From Berberis thunbergii (taxonomy: Eukaryota; Streptophyta; Magnoliopsida; Ranunculales; Berberidaceae): a DNA stretch of 64,000 bases. This document shows positions 11,500 to 21,670 of the stretch, one piece after another (the first letter of the stretch is position 1; every line of letters begins with the position of its first letter). The notes beneath the pieces are model-generated. The model did not search any database and was not told where the DNA came from. It saw nothing but the letters and a program-made list of their open reading frames with translations. The stretch spans positions 248,001 through 312,000 of the forward strand of contig QNQO01000810.1 in assembly GCA_003290165.1 (NCBI GenBank). Direction: 5' to 3'. A program made the position numbers and the translations under genes.

Positions 11500-11829
11500 T
11501 CATCTCGTCTTTTCTTCTCCACAACAAATTCGTAATTCCCATACTACCAAACAAGGTTGATCGAGAATCTTGAAATCGTCATCGAACTCAAACCAGAGTC
11601 CTTTCATGACCACTTCCTCCAAATCAATTTCATGGAGCAAACCATTTAGACACGGAAGGAGACCTAAATCACCTCCAAACCTTCACTCTCTGCATAAATA
11701 ATTCAACATCATGTCTGCGATCTCTCCAATCTTCCTTCTCACCCTCCCCAAATTCACCCTATCAACAGAAGGAACCCACTGATCCCCAACCCAAACCCTC
11801 TTTGTTTTCCAAACCAACCAACCAACCAT
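11500..11829 (-). pseudogene. Unidentified coding-like fragment with one stop
   Basis: On the minus strand a 110-codon frame runs from an ATG at 11829 to a stop at 11500 with a single internal TGA, where a Trp codon would fit. The peptide is well composed for a protein: VWVGDQWVPSVDRVNLGR, then an acidic stretch LHEIDLEEVVMKGLWFEFDD. I do not recognise the family. It may be a fragment of a plant gene or an unfamiliar element protein. Low certainty. Confidence 0.3.
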
Positions 11830-11877
11830 CAACAAAAATATACATCTTCATCAAGGAAGAGAATCCCCATACCAAAC

Positions 11878-12030
11878 AAACTTTGCCACTGTGTCTTCAT
11901 TGAGGAAGTCAGACCCAGACCCACCTTATGAACTTTGCCGTTACATCTTCATCGAGGAAGACAAACCCATACCTATTGAACTTTGCCGTCAAGGAAGATA
12001 AACCCAGACCCAATGAACTTTGCCGCATAG
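11878..12030. repeat. Degenerate ~55-bp minisatellite
   Basis: The unit (G)AACTTTGCCG..., then CATCGAGGAAGACAAACCCA, recurs three to four times with small deletions. Confidence 0.5.
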
Positions 12031-12047
12031 GGTTTGATGTTGCTGCG

Positions 12048-12080
12048 CTATCTGAGATGGCCTCGTGCCATCTCAGATAG
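12048..12080. other. Short perfect inverted repeat (14-bp stem, 5-nt loop)
   Basis: CTATCTGAGATGGC (12048-12061) and GCCATCTCAGATAG (12067-12080) flank CTCGT. With one G-T pair the stem extends three more base pairs. A smaller hairpin ACACTC...GAGTGT follows at about 12092-12117. No poly-T run or gene end nearby suggests a terminator; it may belong to an unrecognised element. Confidence 0.7.
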
Positions 12081-12084
12081 TGCG

Positions 12085-12570
12085 GTTGTGTTACACACTC
12101 TGTTAGCGGAGTGTCAAATTTTCACACAGGAGTGCTTAGTTGTGCAATTGCACACCCACACCCAATACTCAGCTTACTATGGATGTTGTGAGTTATTGTT
12201 TGTTCTTTTCACCTTGGTACTTTCCATGTTTTGTCTTGGTCTTCTTTGTAACATATTGTTTGTTTCCTTCTTTTTTATTTATTTTTTTATTTTTTGAAGT
12301 ACCTTGGTATTTATAGTGTGGGGCCAGGATGGAGTTATAGCTAGTGTGCACTTACGTAGTTTTTCTGGGTTAGAGAAGTCCTCGAGTGAAAAAATGTATA
12401 AAGTCAAGGAAAACATCCAATTGATTTGCATTTTCTTTTCTTGAAAGTTTGTTTTCGAAATATAGAAATAACTAGGGTTTGAAACATGAAGAGTCTAGCA
12501 CCACGGGCGGGTCATCAACTGATGGACTGAAATGATAGAGAGGGAGGCATGTTGGATAGTGTTACGATCC
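12085..12570. other. No gene seen
   Basis: A hydrophobic 87-codon frame (12034-12297) is AT-rich and overlaps the hairpin; I do not support it as a gene. Confidence 0.5.
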
Positions 12571-12935
12571 TAGTTAAGTAATTAGCCTTCTAGTCTTTAA
12601 CACTCGAGCTTTTGAGGAACATTGATTGGTTCCTTGATATCAAAGCCAAACGCCACGTCTAAGGTTCGATTCCCGGGAGGGGGCCTAGAGGCTCGATTAA
12701 AATAATTTAGTATTATATAGAGTTATAGTGCTAAATTGTTGAGTACTAGCAAATGAGTGAAGCTACCAAAAGGAAGAGGGCTATCACCAGGCCAATGTCA
12801 ATAGAGTAGGCCGACGAGGATGTCGACTTTGGATGCATGGTGGAACGTTATGGTCCTAGTTAAGTAATTAGCCTTCATCTCCTTGGCCGCTTGAGCTTTT
12901 AAGGAGTATTGGTTGGTTCTTAACAATAGGTTCAA
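12571..12935. repeat. Pair of ~65-95-bp direct repeats, period about 286
   Basis: TAGTTAAGTAATTAGCCTTC starts at 12571 and again at 12857; in both copies GAGCTTTT(G/A)AGGA and TTGGTT follow. The spacer has GGTTCGATTCC at about 12664, a perfect Pol III B-box, but no clear A-box at tRNA spacing. Confidence 0.6.
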
Positions 12936-12949
12936 TTGTTTATTGTGGG

Positions 12950-14656
12950 ATGTGTATGGTGGTCATGAAAATTGAATGTGAGGAGGCGGGAATGGCGCCT
13001 GGTTTTAGATCGATGATTAAGTGGAGAAGATCGTGCATTATTTCCCTCTCTGAAACAAAGCTTCAAAGTATTTTCAATATCTCATTCAGCGATGTTGAGG
13101 TAAGACGTAAGAGTAGGTTGAGTGGCAGCATGTCCCAACTTTGGGGAGATCAGGAGGCCATGGTTATTTGTGACCCTCAAATTATTGATTTAGCACATGA
13201 TCTCGTGGGAGCTTACTCTCTATCTTTGTCAATTGTTTAGTGATGGGCTTCGGTGAATTTTCATGAGTGGATGGTTTACTATGCCATCAGAGGGTATTGG
13301 AACTATCCTCGGGTGATAGGTGTGGATAATGTCGTTCAGATTTTGGAGGGTAATGCAAGAAACGCTTTCTTGACCCATACTATGAGTATAGGGGACTGCA
13401 GATTTTGTCCTAGCTGGTGAGTTAGTTGATATTCCCATGAGAGGGGCAGCCTTTATGTGGTCTAACAATCAAGTGATTTCGACCTTGAGGAAGCTAGGCC
13501 ATTTTTTAGTCTCTCGGGATTGGATGGATCATTGGCATTAAGTTGGCAATGGTCATTGCTTTACCAAGAATTGGTTCAGATCACTCTTCCATTCCGTTGG
13601 TTAGCGTCCCATGTAATCGGAAGTGAGGGCCTTACCGGTTTGAGATGTCTTGGTTTGAGGGTAGTGGACAAATGGTTGGGAAAGGTTGAGTGCATGGGCT
13701 CAACTAGATTTGTTACGTGGTGCAAGCTCAAGTGTCTTAGAAAGAAAGTTATCCAATGGAGTGAAAAATTATTTGGGGAAATTGGAGGCTAGGGAGGGAG
13801 GTAGCATTTCTAGAGGAGATTGTTGCTATCGATGCCCTTGAGGAGCATGGGTATATTAATGTGGATCTTCACCCTCTCGGGCTTCTGAGAAGGTCTAGTA
13901 GAAGGGATCTGTAGAGTGGAGGATGAAAGGTGGAGGGTGAGATCAGGTGCAAATGGTGCGATTCTGGTGATTGTTATGACACCTACTTTCATGCTACGCT
14001 ACTCTAAGAAGAAGGCTTAATAATTTATCCAACTCTCTGATTTTGGGGTTTTTAATGGAGGACTCGGTGGTTGAAAATATATGGTGGATTTTCAAAGAGG
14101 ATGAGATTTTGATTTTAAGTGCTTTGGAGTCGTGGTGGTGATAAAGCTCCTGGCCTGATCAATTTCCAATGGGAGTTTTTAAATCTTCTTGGCATTTTAG
14201 GGGAAACCTTATGGGAATGCACACTTCCTTGATTGGAGACTAAATGTCACCTTTATTGCCCACACCACGCAAAACATGGGGCATGTGAGCTGAATGGTTA
14301 CCACTGTATTAGTATGTTTGGGAGTTGTTACAATATCATTGCCAAAGTTTTGGCTAGGAGGATGAAGGTGTGTGAGGATTTTGATTGCTGACTTCCAAGG
14401 TGCTTTTGTTCATGAGGGCCAGTTGCTTGGAGTACTCATGACTAATGAAGTCATTGACTCCAGGCTTAGGTGTGTTGTCCCAGGATCTGTGTGCAAAATT
14501 GATTTTAAAAACGCCTATGATCTACTTTAGGCTTATGTGTGGTATGCAAGGATCCATATGCAAGGTTGACTTTTGCCTATGATCTGGTGGATTGGAATTT
14601 TATGTCGTAGTGTCTCGAAAGGATGGGCTTCAGAGAAAGATGGAGGAGGTTGATAA
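12950..14656 (+). pseudogene. L1-type LINE remnant: endonuclease and start of RT
   Basis: The AP-type endonuclease is visible as SLSETKL (about 13046) and, frameshifted, MWSNNQVIS then HFLVSRDWMDHW (about 13455-13535). RT motifs follow in shifting frames: DKAPGPDQFPMGVF (about 14144), YHCISMFGSCYNIIAKVLAR (about 14297), LMTNEVIDSRLR, then VDWNF and ERMGFRERWRRLI (to about 14656). The copy stops inside RT. It carries many frameshifts and stops and is old. Confidence 0.85.
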
Positions 14657-14689
14657 ACCCCCAGTTTATCGAACTTATCAGAGACGTAG

Positions 14690-14785
14690 GAATAAGCAGT
14701 GATACAATTACTGAGTGCTCTGTCTGTGATACAATTGCTGAGTGTGCTATGTCAGTAAAACAATTGCTGAGTGCTCTATTAATTT
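14690..14785. repeat. Three copies of a ~28-bp unit
   Basis: GTGATACAATTACTGAGTGC, GTGATACAATTGCTGAGTGT and GTAAAACAATTGCTGAGTGC follow each other at about 14698-14775. They lie at the left edge of an LTR-like segment. Confidence 0.65.
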
Positions 14786-14809
14786 GTCTGTCAATGCTCT
14801 GTTAAGTCT

Positions 14810-15175
14810 GTAGTGTTTCATCTGTGTTGGTTAGTGTTTGATTCAAGACATCATCAAATGACAGTTAATATCCACAAGTGGAGGGATGCGGTTATGCAAG
14901 TGGTGGCCTGAAGTTAATGGCAAGTGGTCCCTAAGCAAGTGGTTAGTTTGTCAAGCTGGAGACAGCCTGTGATTAGGCAAATGGAATTCTGTAAACAAGT
15001 TGTTGTTACAATTGTTAGGACATGTATATAAGAAGAGATGTAACTAGATATGGATTCATTCTATTATGTAAGATTCTTGTACAATGAGCAATTGCTCTGG
15101 GAGGGATTAGGCCCTCTCGAATAGCCTACAATCATATTCAATACAATCAGTTCAAGTTTCATTTCCTGTCTGGGG
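14810..15175 (+). mobile_element. LTR-like fragment resembling element A LTR (possible solo LTR)
   Basis: It has the layout of the element A LTR: repeated CAAGTGG/CAAGTTG words, a TATA box (TATATAAG, 15025-15032), then TTCATTCTATTATGTAAG, TTGTACAATGAGC and CCTCTCGAATAGCC. The corresponding words in 11250-11350 are TATAAATA, TTGTACATTGAGC and CCTCTCGAATGC. No internal domains adjoin it. Ends and target duplication are not resolved. Confidence 0.5.
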
Positions 15176-15618
15176 ATGGATTTAGGGTGTACAAAAAAGG
15201 AGATGGATTTAGGTTGATTGGGCGGATTGTCGAAGTTGATTTTCTGTTATAATATACAAGCCCTGCGCATTGCATTTATACTGATATACTTGTTATAAAG
15301 TTCAAGCTAGTAGCACAATTGCAATTATAAAATCAACGCGTATAAAAAAATTTGAGATAATATAACATATGTATATAGAAAAAATTTGGGGGGTTTTCAA
15401 ATCTAAGCTAACTCGCTCATTTTTCTCTTTCACCAAGACTTGGATCAATCTTTGAAGAGTTTTTCAAATTTAATATTTGATTTCAAGGCTTGATATCTCC
15501 TAAAACCTAGATTCGAGCCCAAACACACTATACTATAGGGTTTCAAGTCTAGTATGCTAGACTAGTTTTTCTTCCCCAACCATCCCTCCTCTCTTCACGT
15601 AGCCTTTACCACCATTAC
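15176..15618. other. No gene seen
   Basis: AT-rich sequence with no coding signal or repeat that I can support. Confidence 0.5.
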
Positions 15619-16264
15619 TAGGGCTGGGCACGTGATGGGTTGGGACTGGATGAACCTCATTCTTATCCCATCTCGTTCGAGATTGGGACGAGATAGGCCT
15701 CATTTCGATCTCGTTTCAATCCAAACAAGTTCGGGTCGAGATCGGATGAGCATGAACTAAATAGTCTTTCAATGAAAAATAACAAAAGAATTTCATCTCA
15801 GATGTATCACACACAAATAATGTCAAATTTATGTACATATAACTTTCATCATAACACCATATAAAATTTGTGGAGGGTTGCCTTACAATGAAATTAAGTT
15901 TGTCAAGTGACTGATAGGAGATTGAAAGAGCTCCTCTATATATCCATCTTGCATATTTTGCAAGAGTTGAAATATCATTCATACAAGATACAATTAGGAG
16001 CATTATTCTCAAGTTGTCTTAATATAAGTTTAAAAATGAAAAATTAAAATTTCAACACATCCTAAACTTTCCTTTAGAAAATTAAAATTAATAATAATAT
16101 ATATTAACTAAATAAATTCGGGACAAGACCGGAATGGGTGGGACTGAAAATCTTCATCTAGATCCCATACCATTCTAGATCAGGATGAGATCGAAATGAG
16201 TTTGATCAATCCCAAAAAGACCTCAAAGAAATCAGGACGAGATGGGATGGGATGCCCACCCCTA
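15619..16264 (-). mobile_element. Non-autonomous hAT-like element, copy 1
   Basis: The ends read TAGGGCTGGGCA and TGCCCACCCCTA, an imperfect terminal inverted repeat. The flanks are ACCATTAC (15611-15618) and ACCATCGC (16265-16272), a decayed 8-bp duplication (6 of 8). Read on the minus strand, its end matches the left ~150 bp of the element at 47081-48082, with shared GGGATTGATCAA, CGATCTAGAATGG and GATGAAGATTTTCA words. No transposase is encoded. Confidence 0.8.
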
Positions 16265-17400
16265 ACCATCGCTACCGGACGTCCTCCTACATGTCTCTTG
16301 ACTGTCACTCTTCCTTCTCTTTTTTGTATCTATCTCTAGTAACACTATCTCGAATGGAAAATCAGATACATTCCTAGCATGCATCTTCCTCCACCTATGT
16401 TTCACCGCCCCATCCCTACTCCCTCCATTACTATGTCTCACCGCCCCCAACTCCCTCCATCCACTCTTCCCGCTACCTCACATCACTGCCACCAGCGATG
16501 ACCACCGCCCAACCCCCTTTCTATGTTTCACTGCCTCCCACCATCCCATCTCCCTCTGCAATCTCCTTCAAGGTTGCCAGTCTATCTGTTTCACGTGTCC
16601 CAATTGATTTGTTTAGTTTGATTTGTAGATGGTGTTTGGAAGCAAAGGGGTGCTTGGATTTGTGGTTAGAAATGTTGGGTGTTGGTCAATTTCTGATTTT
16701 TATGTGTTCAAGTTGGGATTCTGATCTCAGATTTGGGGGTATCAGTGATTAGGAAGGTTTGGGTTTTGATGGGTTTATTGGGGTTTCTGAGTTGTGATTA
16801 CTGATGAGGTGGGTTTTGTTCAATGTGCGCAAAGTTGGGATTTTGAAGGTCGGGTTTGGGGATTTCAATGGTTAGGAAGCTTTGGGTTTTGATGGGTTTA
16901 GCGGTTTTGAATAAACGTGGTTTCAGACTTGTGGTTATCATTGCCACCACCAGCGACCACTACCCAATACCCCTCTCCGTTTCACTGCTCACGTGAAGGC
17001 AATTTTTGACATTCGAAAAGTTCCAATGTTTTCTGCTAGTCAGAGGGTCTCAAAATAAGGGTTGAATTCTGAGAACTAATGGGGGTGAAGGAGGAATAAG
17101 CAAAAATTAATGGGGCCAAAAGGTAATCCTTATCTTCAGTTGGTATTCATACTAGATGAATGTGTTCCGTTTGTCGACCACTAGTCATGTAATCCACATT
17201 GGTCTATTATTCAAAATCATGGTAAAAAATGACCTTTGATAGTAGTGTGTCGTACAGAGCATTGCATTTGAAAAACAAATGCGGCATTTTTTAAATAGAA
17301 TTGTTCGAACAAATCTTGCACTATATACACTTGAAAGGAGAAATTTAGAGCTCGATCTGACAACGTTAAAGACATGATCATACATGAGTAATCCAGAACC
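16265..17400. other. Intergenic; one weak direct repeat
   Basis: GTTGGGATT...GGTTAGGAAG and TTTGGGTTTTGATGGGTTTA recur at about 16712-16777 and 16834-16900. An 84-codon frame (16498-16752) has no recognisable domain. I see no gene. Confidence 0.5.
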
Positions 17401-18240
17401 TTTCCGATCTACAAGAGATTATAACATCAAAGATAAAGTCTGGTAGGGAACCTAATTCTGAACAAGAGCCGAAATATACAGTGATAAGTGGAATCAGATT
17501 ACCTTGAAAAATCCAACAATTGTGTCACCGGAGTTGAGGCATCTTGAAATATTTTCGAGCCCCAACCAAAACAGCAATTTTCACCATATATATCTACACT
17601 GAGCATTTGATAACAGTATCAAGGCTGTACAGTATATTCAAAACATTTATTCTGAATGTCATCCTCTGCAAGCAACAACATAGACGGAACCAAAGTACTT
17701 TCACCTAATCCCCACCAACACAAGGCATGAGTAATCCGGAACCATTCCCCAAGGGCAGTAAGGTTAGCTCTCAAGGCGACATCAAGACTGAAACAGAGAA
17801 GATCCTCAAATTTTAGATCCAACTTCTCCATAGATCTTACAGATTTCACCAAGATCTGAGATTTAATCTTTCTAGTAGCCGATCGTCAACTGAAATTCCC
17901 TGCAAAGCAAATACTGCAATGTCCACCCCAAATTTGGGGAATTTATTAAGCTTTGACTCTCATCATAGATCATGCACGTGATCCAAAAGTTTCCACGAGG
18001 CAGATCGTCAACGAACATCTACAGCATCAGAGTTCATCCCCCATGTAACCCTAATGATGCCTATTGAGTTTCTTCCATAGTTTGTCTCGGGTGGCGGTGC
18101 TTCTAACAATCATTTAGGAATCAGCATACAAGTCCAAAATTTCCCCAAGCATACAACAGTAGAGATACCAGGAATTTAAGAACAAATAATTGACAACCCC
18201 CAATGGAAAGAATTGGTGCACACAAGCTCGACAATATTTG
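17401..18240 (-). other. 3' flank of the minus-strand FAR1-domain gene
   Basis: This lies downstream of the stop at 18241-18243 and probably contains the 3' UTR. A 77-codon minus frame (17619-17852) shows no domain. No clear polyadenylation site could be fixed. Confidence 0.4.
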
Positions 18241-19417
18241 CTACAACTGCTCTTTGTTCCCGTGAGAATCCAGATTTTTCATGTCACCAACTATGTCTTC
18301 AATTTTCTTTGATAGGTGATGTGCATGATCCTCCATATCTTTTAAAACTATGTGCAGCTGTTCTCGATATGCAGCGGACCGTCGTCTTTCACGTTGGAGC
18401 TCTGTTGTCAGTTCGTGAATCTTCTTTTTATCCTCCTGAAGACAAACCCGGGAAGGAAGACATAAGTGCATCCATTAGTTTCAGTGACGAGAAGGATAGA
18501 TGGTTATCTAACATGCTTCACTTTTGAAGACGAGGACAAAACTAGACGGAAAACACCAAATGTAGCAGATATGAAGAAAAAATCAGCAGTCGAGTTACAG
18601 GAATTTGTATTATCAAACCCGACATACTTTAAGAGTTAATTATGTTCATTTTATTCAATCAGGCTTTCTTCTACCACCAAGAATCCAATATTCAACAGTT
18701 ATCAAAATGCTTACCAACTTAATACATGAAAATATGGGAGTAAGAAACACTTACACTTTCTGTATCATTCTCTGAGACACCAACATTGCCCATTATGCGA
18801 GCTTCTTCTACAAATAAGCTCTGGATCTTGCTCGTATCCACCCCAGCACCTTTCAAGGTCTCAACATATTCTTTCACATTATCTAGTACATTTTTGTGGG
18901 ATCGAAGGCGATGGACATCAGTCGGTGTCAATTCATGATTATGCTCCTGCTGAAATTGTTTGACCACCCACGTCCCAGATGCTTGTTTCTTCACCCACAA
19001 CTGTGCCTTACATCCCACTCTTGTGACTGCCATCCGACGCTTAATAATGCCTTTGTCATTTAGAGAAGATGTCTCTCGTCGAAACCCTTCTTTTGAACAC
19101 ACAAATATCCGAGAAGTAACAGCTCGATCACGTGATGAACGGTAAAGAGGGCCCTTACGGATACTAAAGCCTGTGTATCTGGCATAACCATTATAGAAGA
19201 CCCTGGCCTCCTGCTCAGATTTAAATTCCTGGCCTACATATGGCTCTAGATTTAACTCCATGGATGATGATGTAACCTCCCTTTCTCCAGAATTTTCTGG
19301 CACTAATGTAATGTCCTGAGTACTAATATCAATATCCATTGCCGGTAAACTATCTGAGATTGCATCTTCTGAACCATCACTTAACTGAGAGAATCCTGGG
19401 CTTGGATCCATCGACAT
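18241..19417 (-). CDS. FAR1-domain protein, FAR1-related-sequence factor (FRF) type
   Basis: Predicted nuclear DNA-binding regulator. Two coding exons, 19417-18755 and 18435-18241, give 285 residues. The donor (GTAAGT at 18754) and acceptor (TTGTCTTCAG before 18435) are both phase 0. Residues 1-55 are acidic and Ser-rich. The FAR1 domain (about 58-165) has EFKSEQEARVFYNGYA and zinc ligands C107, C136, H159 and H161. Residues 222-270 form a charged coiled coil. There is no transposase core, MULE domain or SWIM finger, so it is the short FRF type rather than full FHY3/FAR1. The start at MSMDP lies just after an acceptor (TTCTACAG, about 19434-19427), implying a 5' UTR intron whose first exon I could not place. 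It is paralogous to the gene at 55285-62565. Confidence 0.88.
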
Positions 19418-19429
19418 GTCTGGAAACTG

Positions 19430-19959
19430 TAGAACATAACAAGAGATCAATTCTAACACACAACTACTTGTTTATGTTTGGCTGCACAGAACAAGAACCA
19501 AACAATCCAGAAGGAGAATTCCTTTGTGATGAAGACAGTGCTATAAATTTTGCTTGTTTCTAACTTTACCTTTTCTATTGTTCCTTTAACCAAATGAAAA
19601 TTCCATTTATGAAACATAATTTCTATGCAACATTTATTAGGTTTAGCCAAGATCTAGTTTGAACTTAAACTGAAAATTTTCCAAGAGAGATTACAATACA
19701 AGTGGCCAACCACGACGAAAACCAGTAGCAGGATTCGTGTGCAAAACTGAGTCTTTTCACCATGTTATTAGATATGAACCTACATGACAACCCACCGTAT
19801 TTCTTCACTCTTCCTTAATCACAACAAACAACGAAGTTAGTGATAAGAGTATCCCACCCATGTCATGGATACACTAACTAATACGTTCACAACATATTAT
19901 ATTATAAACTCATCAATTTGCTTTTCCAAAACTGTAATAAACTTAGTACTCTCTCTCCT
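19430..19959 (-). other. Probable 5' UTR intron of the FAR1-domain gene
   Basis: It lies upstream of the predicted acceptor. Open frames here are short and carry no domain. The upstream LINE remnant may also lie in this intron or in the promoter. Confidence 0.4.
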
Positions 19960-20930
19960 AATGCTTCCCCTTATATCCTCAAATTTCTCTTTGTTTAGCC
20001 TTTGAATGAGAAATACATGCCAGATGCTATCCCCCTAATTTGGTTTGTTTTGACCATCTGAATAAGAGGTGGTTCTAGGGACGACAATAATAATCAGAAT
20101 TTCGGATCCCGAGTCCACTCTGCCTGTAATAGGTGGATATGGGGATCAACTAATGGATTTCAGGGAAATTCTCAAGGAGATTAGGCCTTCTGAAAATCAA
20201 GATGCTTGGGTTTCAAATGACAAAGAAGGGAAACTCTCGGTAGATAGTGCTCACTCCTTACCTATCCAGGAAGCAATGGTGGAAGCTAAACAAGTCTGTC
20301 TCCCATCTCCCCTCGATCATACAGTATGTTGGACGAAGGAGCTTCCCCCAGTGCCAATTTCTTCATTTGGTCAGTAGATAAAATTCTCTCAGTAGATAAC
20401 CTCATCAACAGAGGCCTCACCATTCCCAACAGATGCAGCCTGTGTGAAAATGCTCAAGAATCTCTGGAGCGTATGTCCTTCTCTTGCCCTTTCGCCAAAC
20501 AAATTTCACCTCTCATTTGCTCTGAAGCTAATGTCCATCCCCCTAATGTGAGGGATCTCCTTCTTTGGATCTCCTGTTGCAGAAGGATAACCTTTGAAGG
20601 GGAAATGGCTTTGGATCAGGCTTTGTATTGCCACCTTGAGCATTATCTGGAAAGAGAGAAACAACGGGGTTTTTAAAGGTTCCAAAAGGGAGGCGAATGC
20701 TCTTGTCATGACATCAAATTTCTCCTTTCGCATTGGGGTTACACTTGAGATGTATTAGATGGGGTGGCTCCTCATATCCTTGATTAATTGGGCTAGTATC
20801 TTCAGACTGTAATTTTTACTTTTCTTGTTTGCTGCCCTTGTGACATAGTCACCTCGCCCTTTTGTATTTGTATCACCCCTGTTTCTATTATTAATATATC
20901 CCCTCTTTTGCTGATTAAAAAAAAAAGGTT
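19960..20930 (+). pseudogene. LINE remnant: C-terminal zinc-finger region and poly(A) end
   Basis: Frame pieces match the region after RT in plant L1 LINEs. The zf-RVT-like part reads SANFFIWSVDKIL, LINRGLTIPNRCSLCENAQE and MSFSCPFAK (about 20340-20500). The conserved SIIWKERNNGVFKGSKR follows at about 20640-20690. The element ends with a 3' UTR and an A10 run at 20919-20928. It is 5' truncated and frameshifted. Confidence 0.82.
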
Positions 20931-20982
20931 TTGGGGCGGATATGGAAGAACAAATCAAAAACCGTATTGGGTTCAGGGCGGG

Positions 20983-21392
20983 GGATACACTGTAAATCCC
21001 CAGATAGGATAATTCAATATATTAATTGCTAACTATTAAACAGTGTAAACAGTTGACTAACAGTCAAATAGTTTGTTAGTACCCATGAATCCTTTCTTGT
21101 AGGTTTTTTGCAAAGGGTTGGGTAAGTCCTCCCTCTTGTTTTAATTCATTCTTTATTCAATAGGGAGAGGGATACACTGTAAATCCCCAGATAGGATAAT
21201 TCAGTATATTAATTGCTAACTTTTAAATAGTGTAAACAGTTGACTAACAGTCAAATAGGTTGATGGAGCATCACAATGGATTTAACTAGTTGACTAACAG
21301 TCAAATAGTTTGTTAGTACCCATGGATCCTTTCTTGTAGGTTTTTTGCGAAGGGTTGGGTAAGTCCTCCCTCTTGTTTTAATTCATTCTTTA
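20983..21392. repeat. 187-bp tandem duplication with an internal second duplication
   Basis: GGATACACTGTAAATCCCCA starts at 20983 and 21170. The copies agree almost throughout, to TTTTAATTCATTCTTTA. The second copy is longer because GTTGACTAACAGTCAAATAG is itself duplicated with a short insert. Confidence 0.85.
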
Positions 21393-21670
21393 AAATATGA
21401 CAAAATTAGATAAAGACGTTTAACGTGGTTTGGTCACGTGCGGAGGAGACCAAGCACGGCGCCAATTAGAAAGTGTCTATATTGACAAGTTAATGGAGCG
21501 TGTAGACGGAAGGGGACAACTGTTGAAAACTTGGATGAAAGCGGTGAAGGAAAACATCCTTGAGCTTGGATTAGACGAGGATATGTGGGAAGGCCACATT
21601 ACTTAGAGAACCAAAATCCATGTAGCCAACCTCGAAAATATCAGGAATGGACTTTGATAATGATGAATGA
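21393..21670 (+). pseudogene. RTE-type LINE C-terminus and 3' tail
   Basis: RLTWFGHVRRRPSTAPIRK followed, in a shifted frame, by DKLMERVDGRGQ, LLKTWMKAVKENI and LDEDMWEG is the characteristic end of plant RTE-clade RT proteins. The 3' end is GATAATGATGAATGA-like. It matches the reversed fragment at 366-545. Confidence 0.8.

Noticed and set aside
12034..12297. 87-codon hydrophobic frame
   Set aside because: It overlaps the hairpin and ends in T-rich DNA; it has no supporting feature.
12655..12675. tRNA gene at the B-box GGTTCGATTCC
   Set aside because: No A-box at tRNA spacing and no acceptor stem.
18213..18527. Plus-strand frame over the FAR1-domain gene's last exon
   Set aside because: It is the antisense shadow of the coiled-coil exon, which has proper splice sites.
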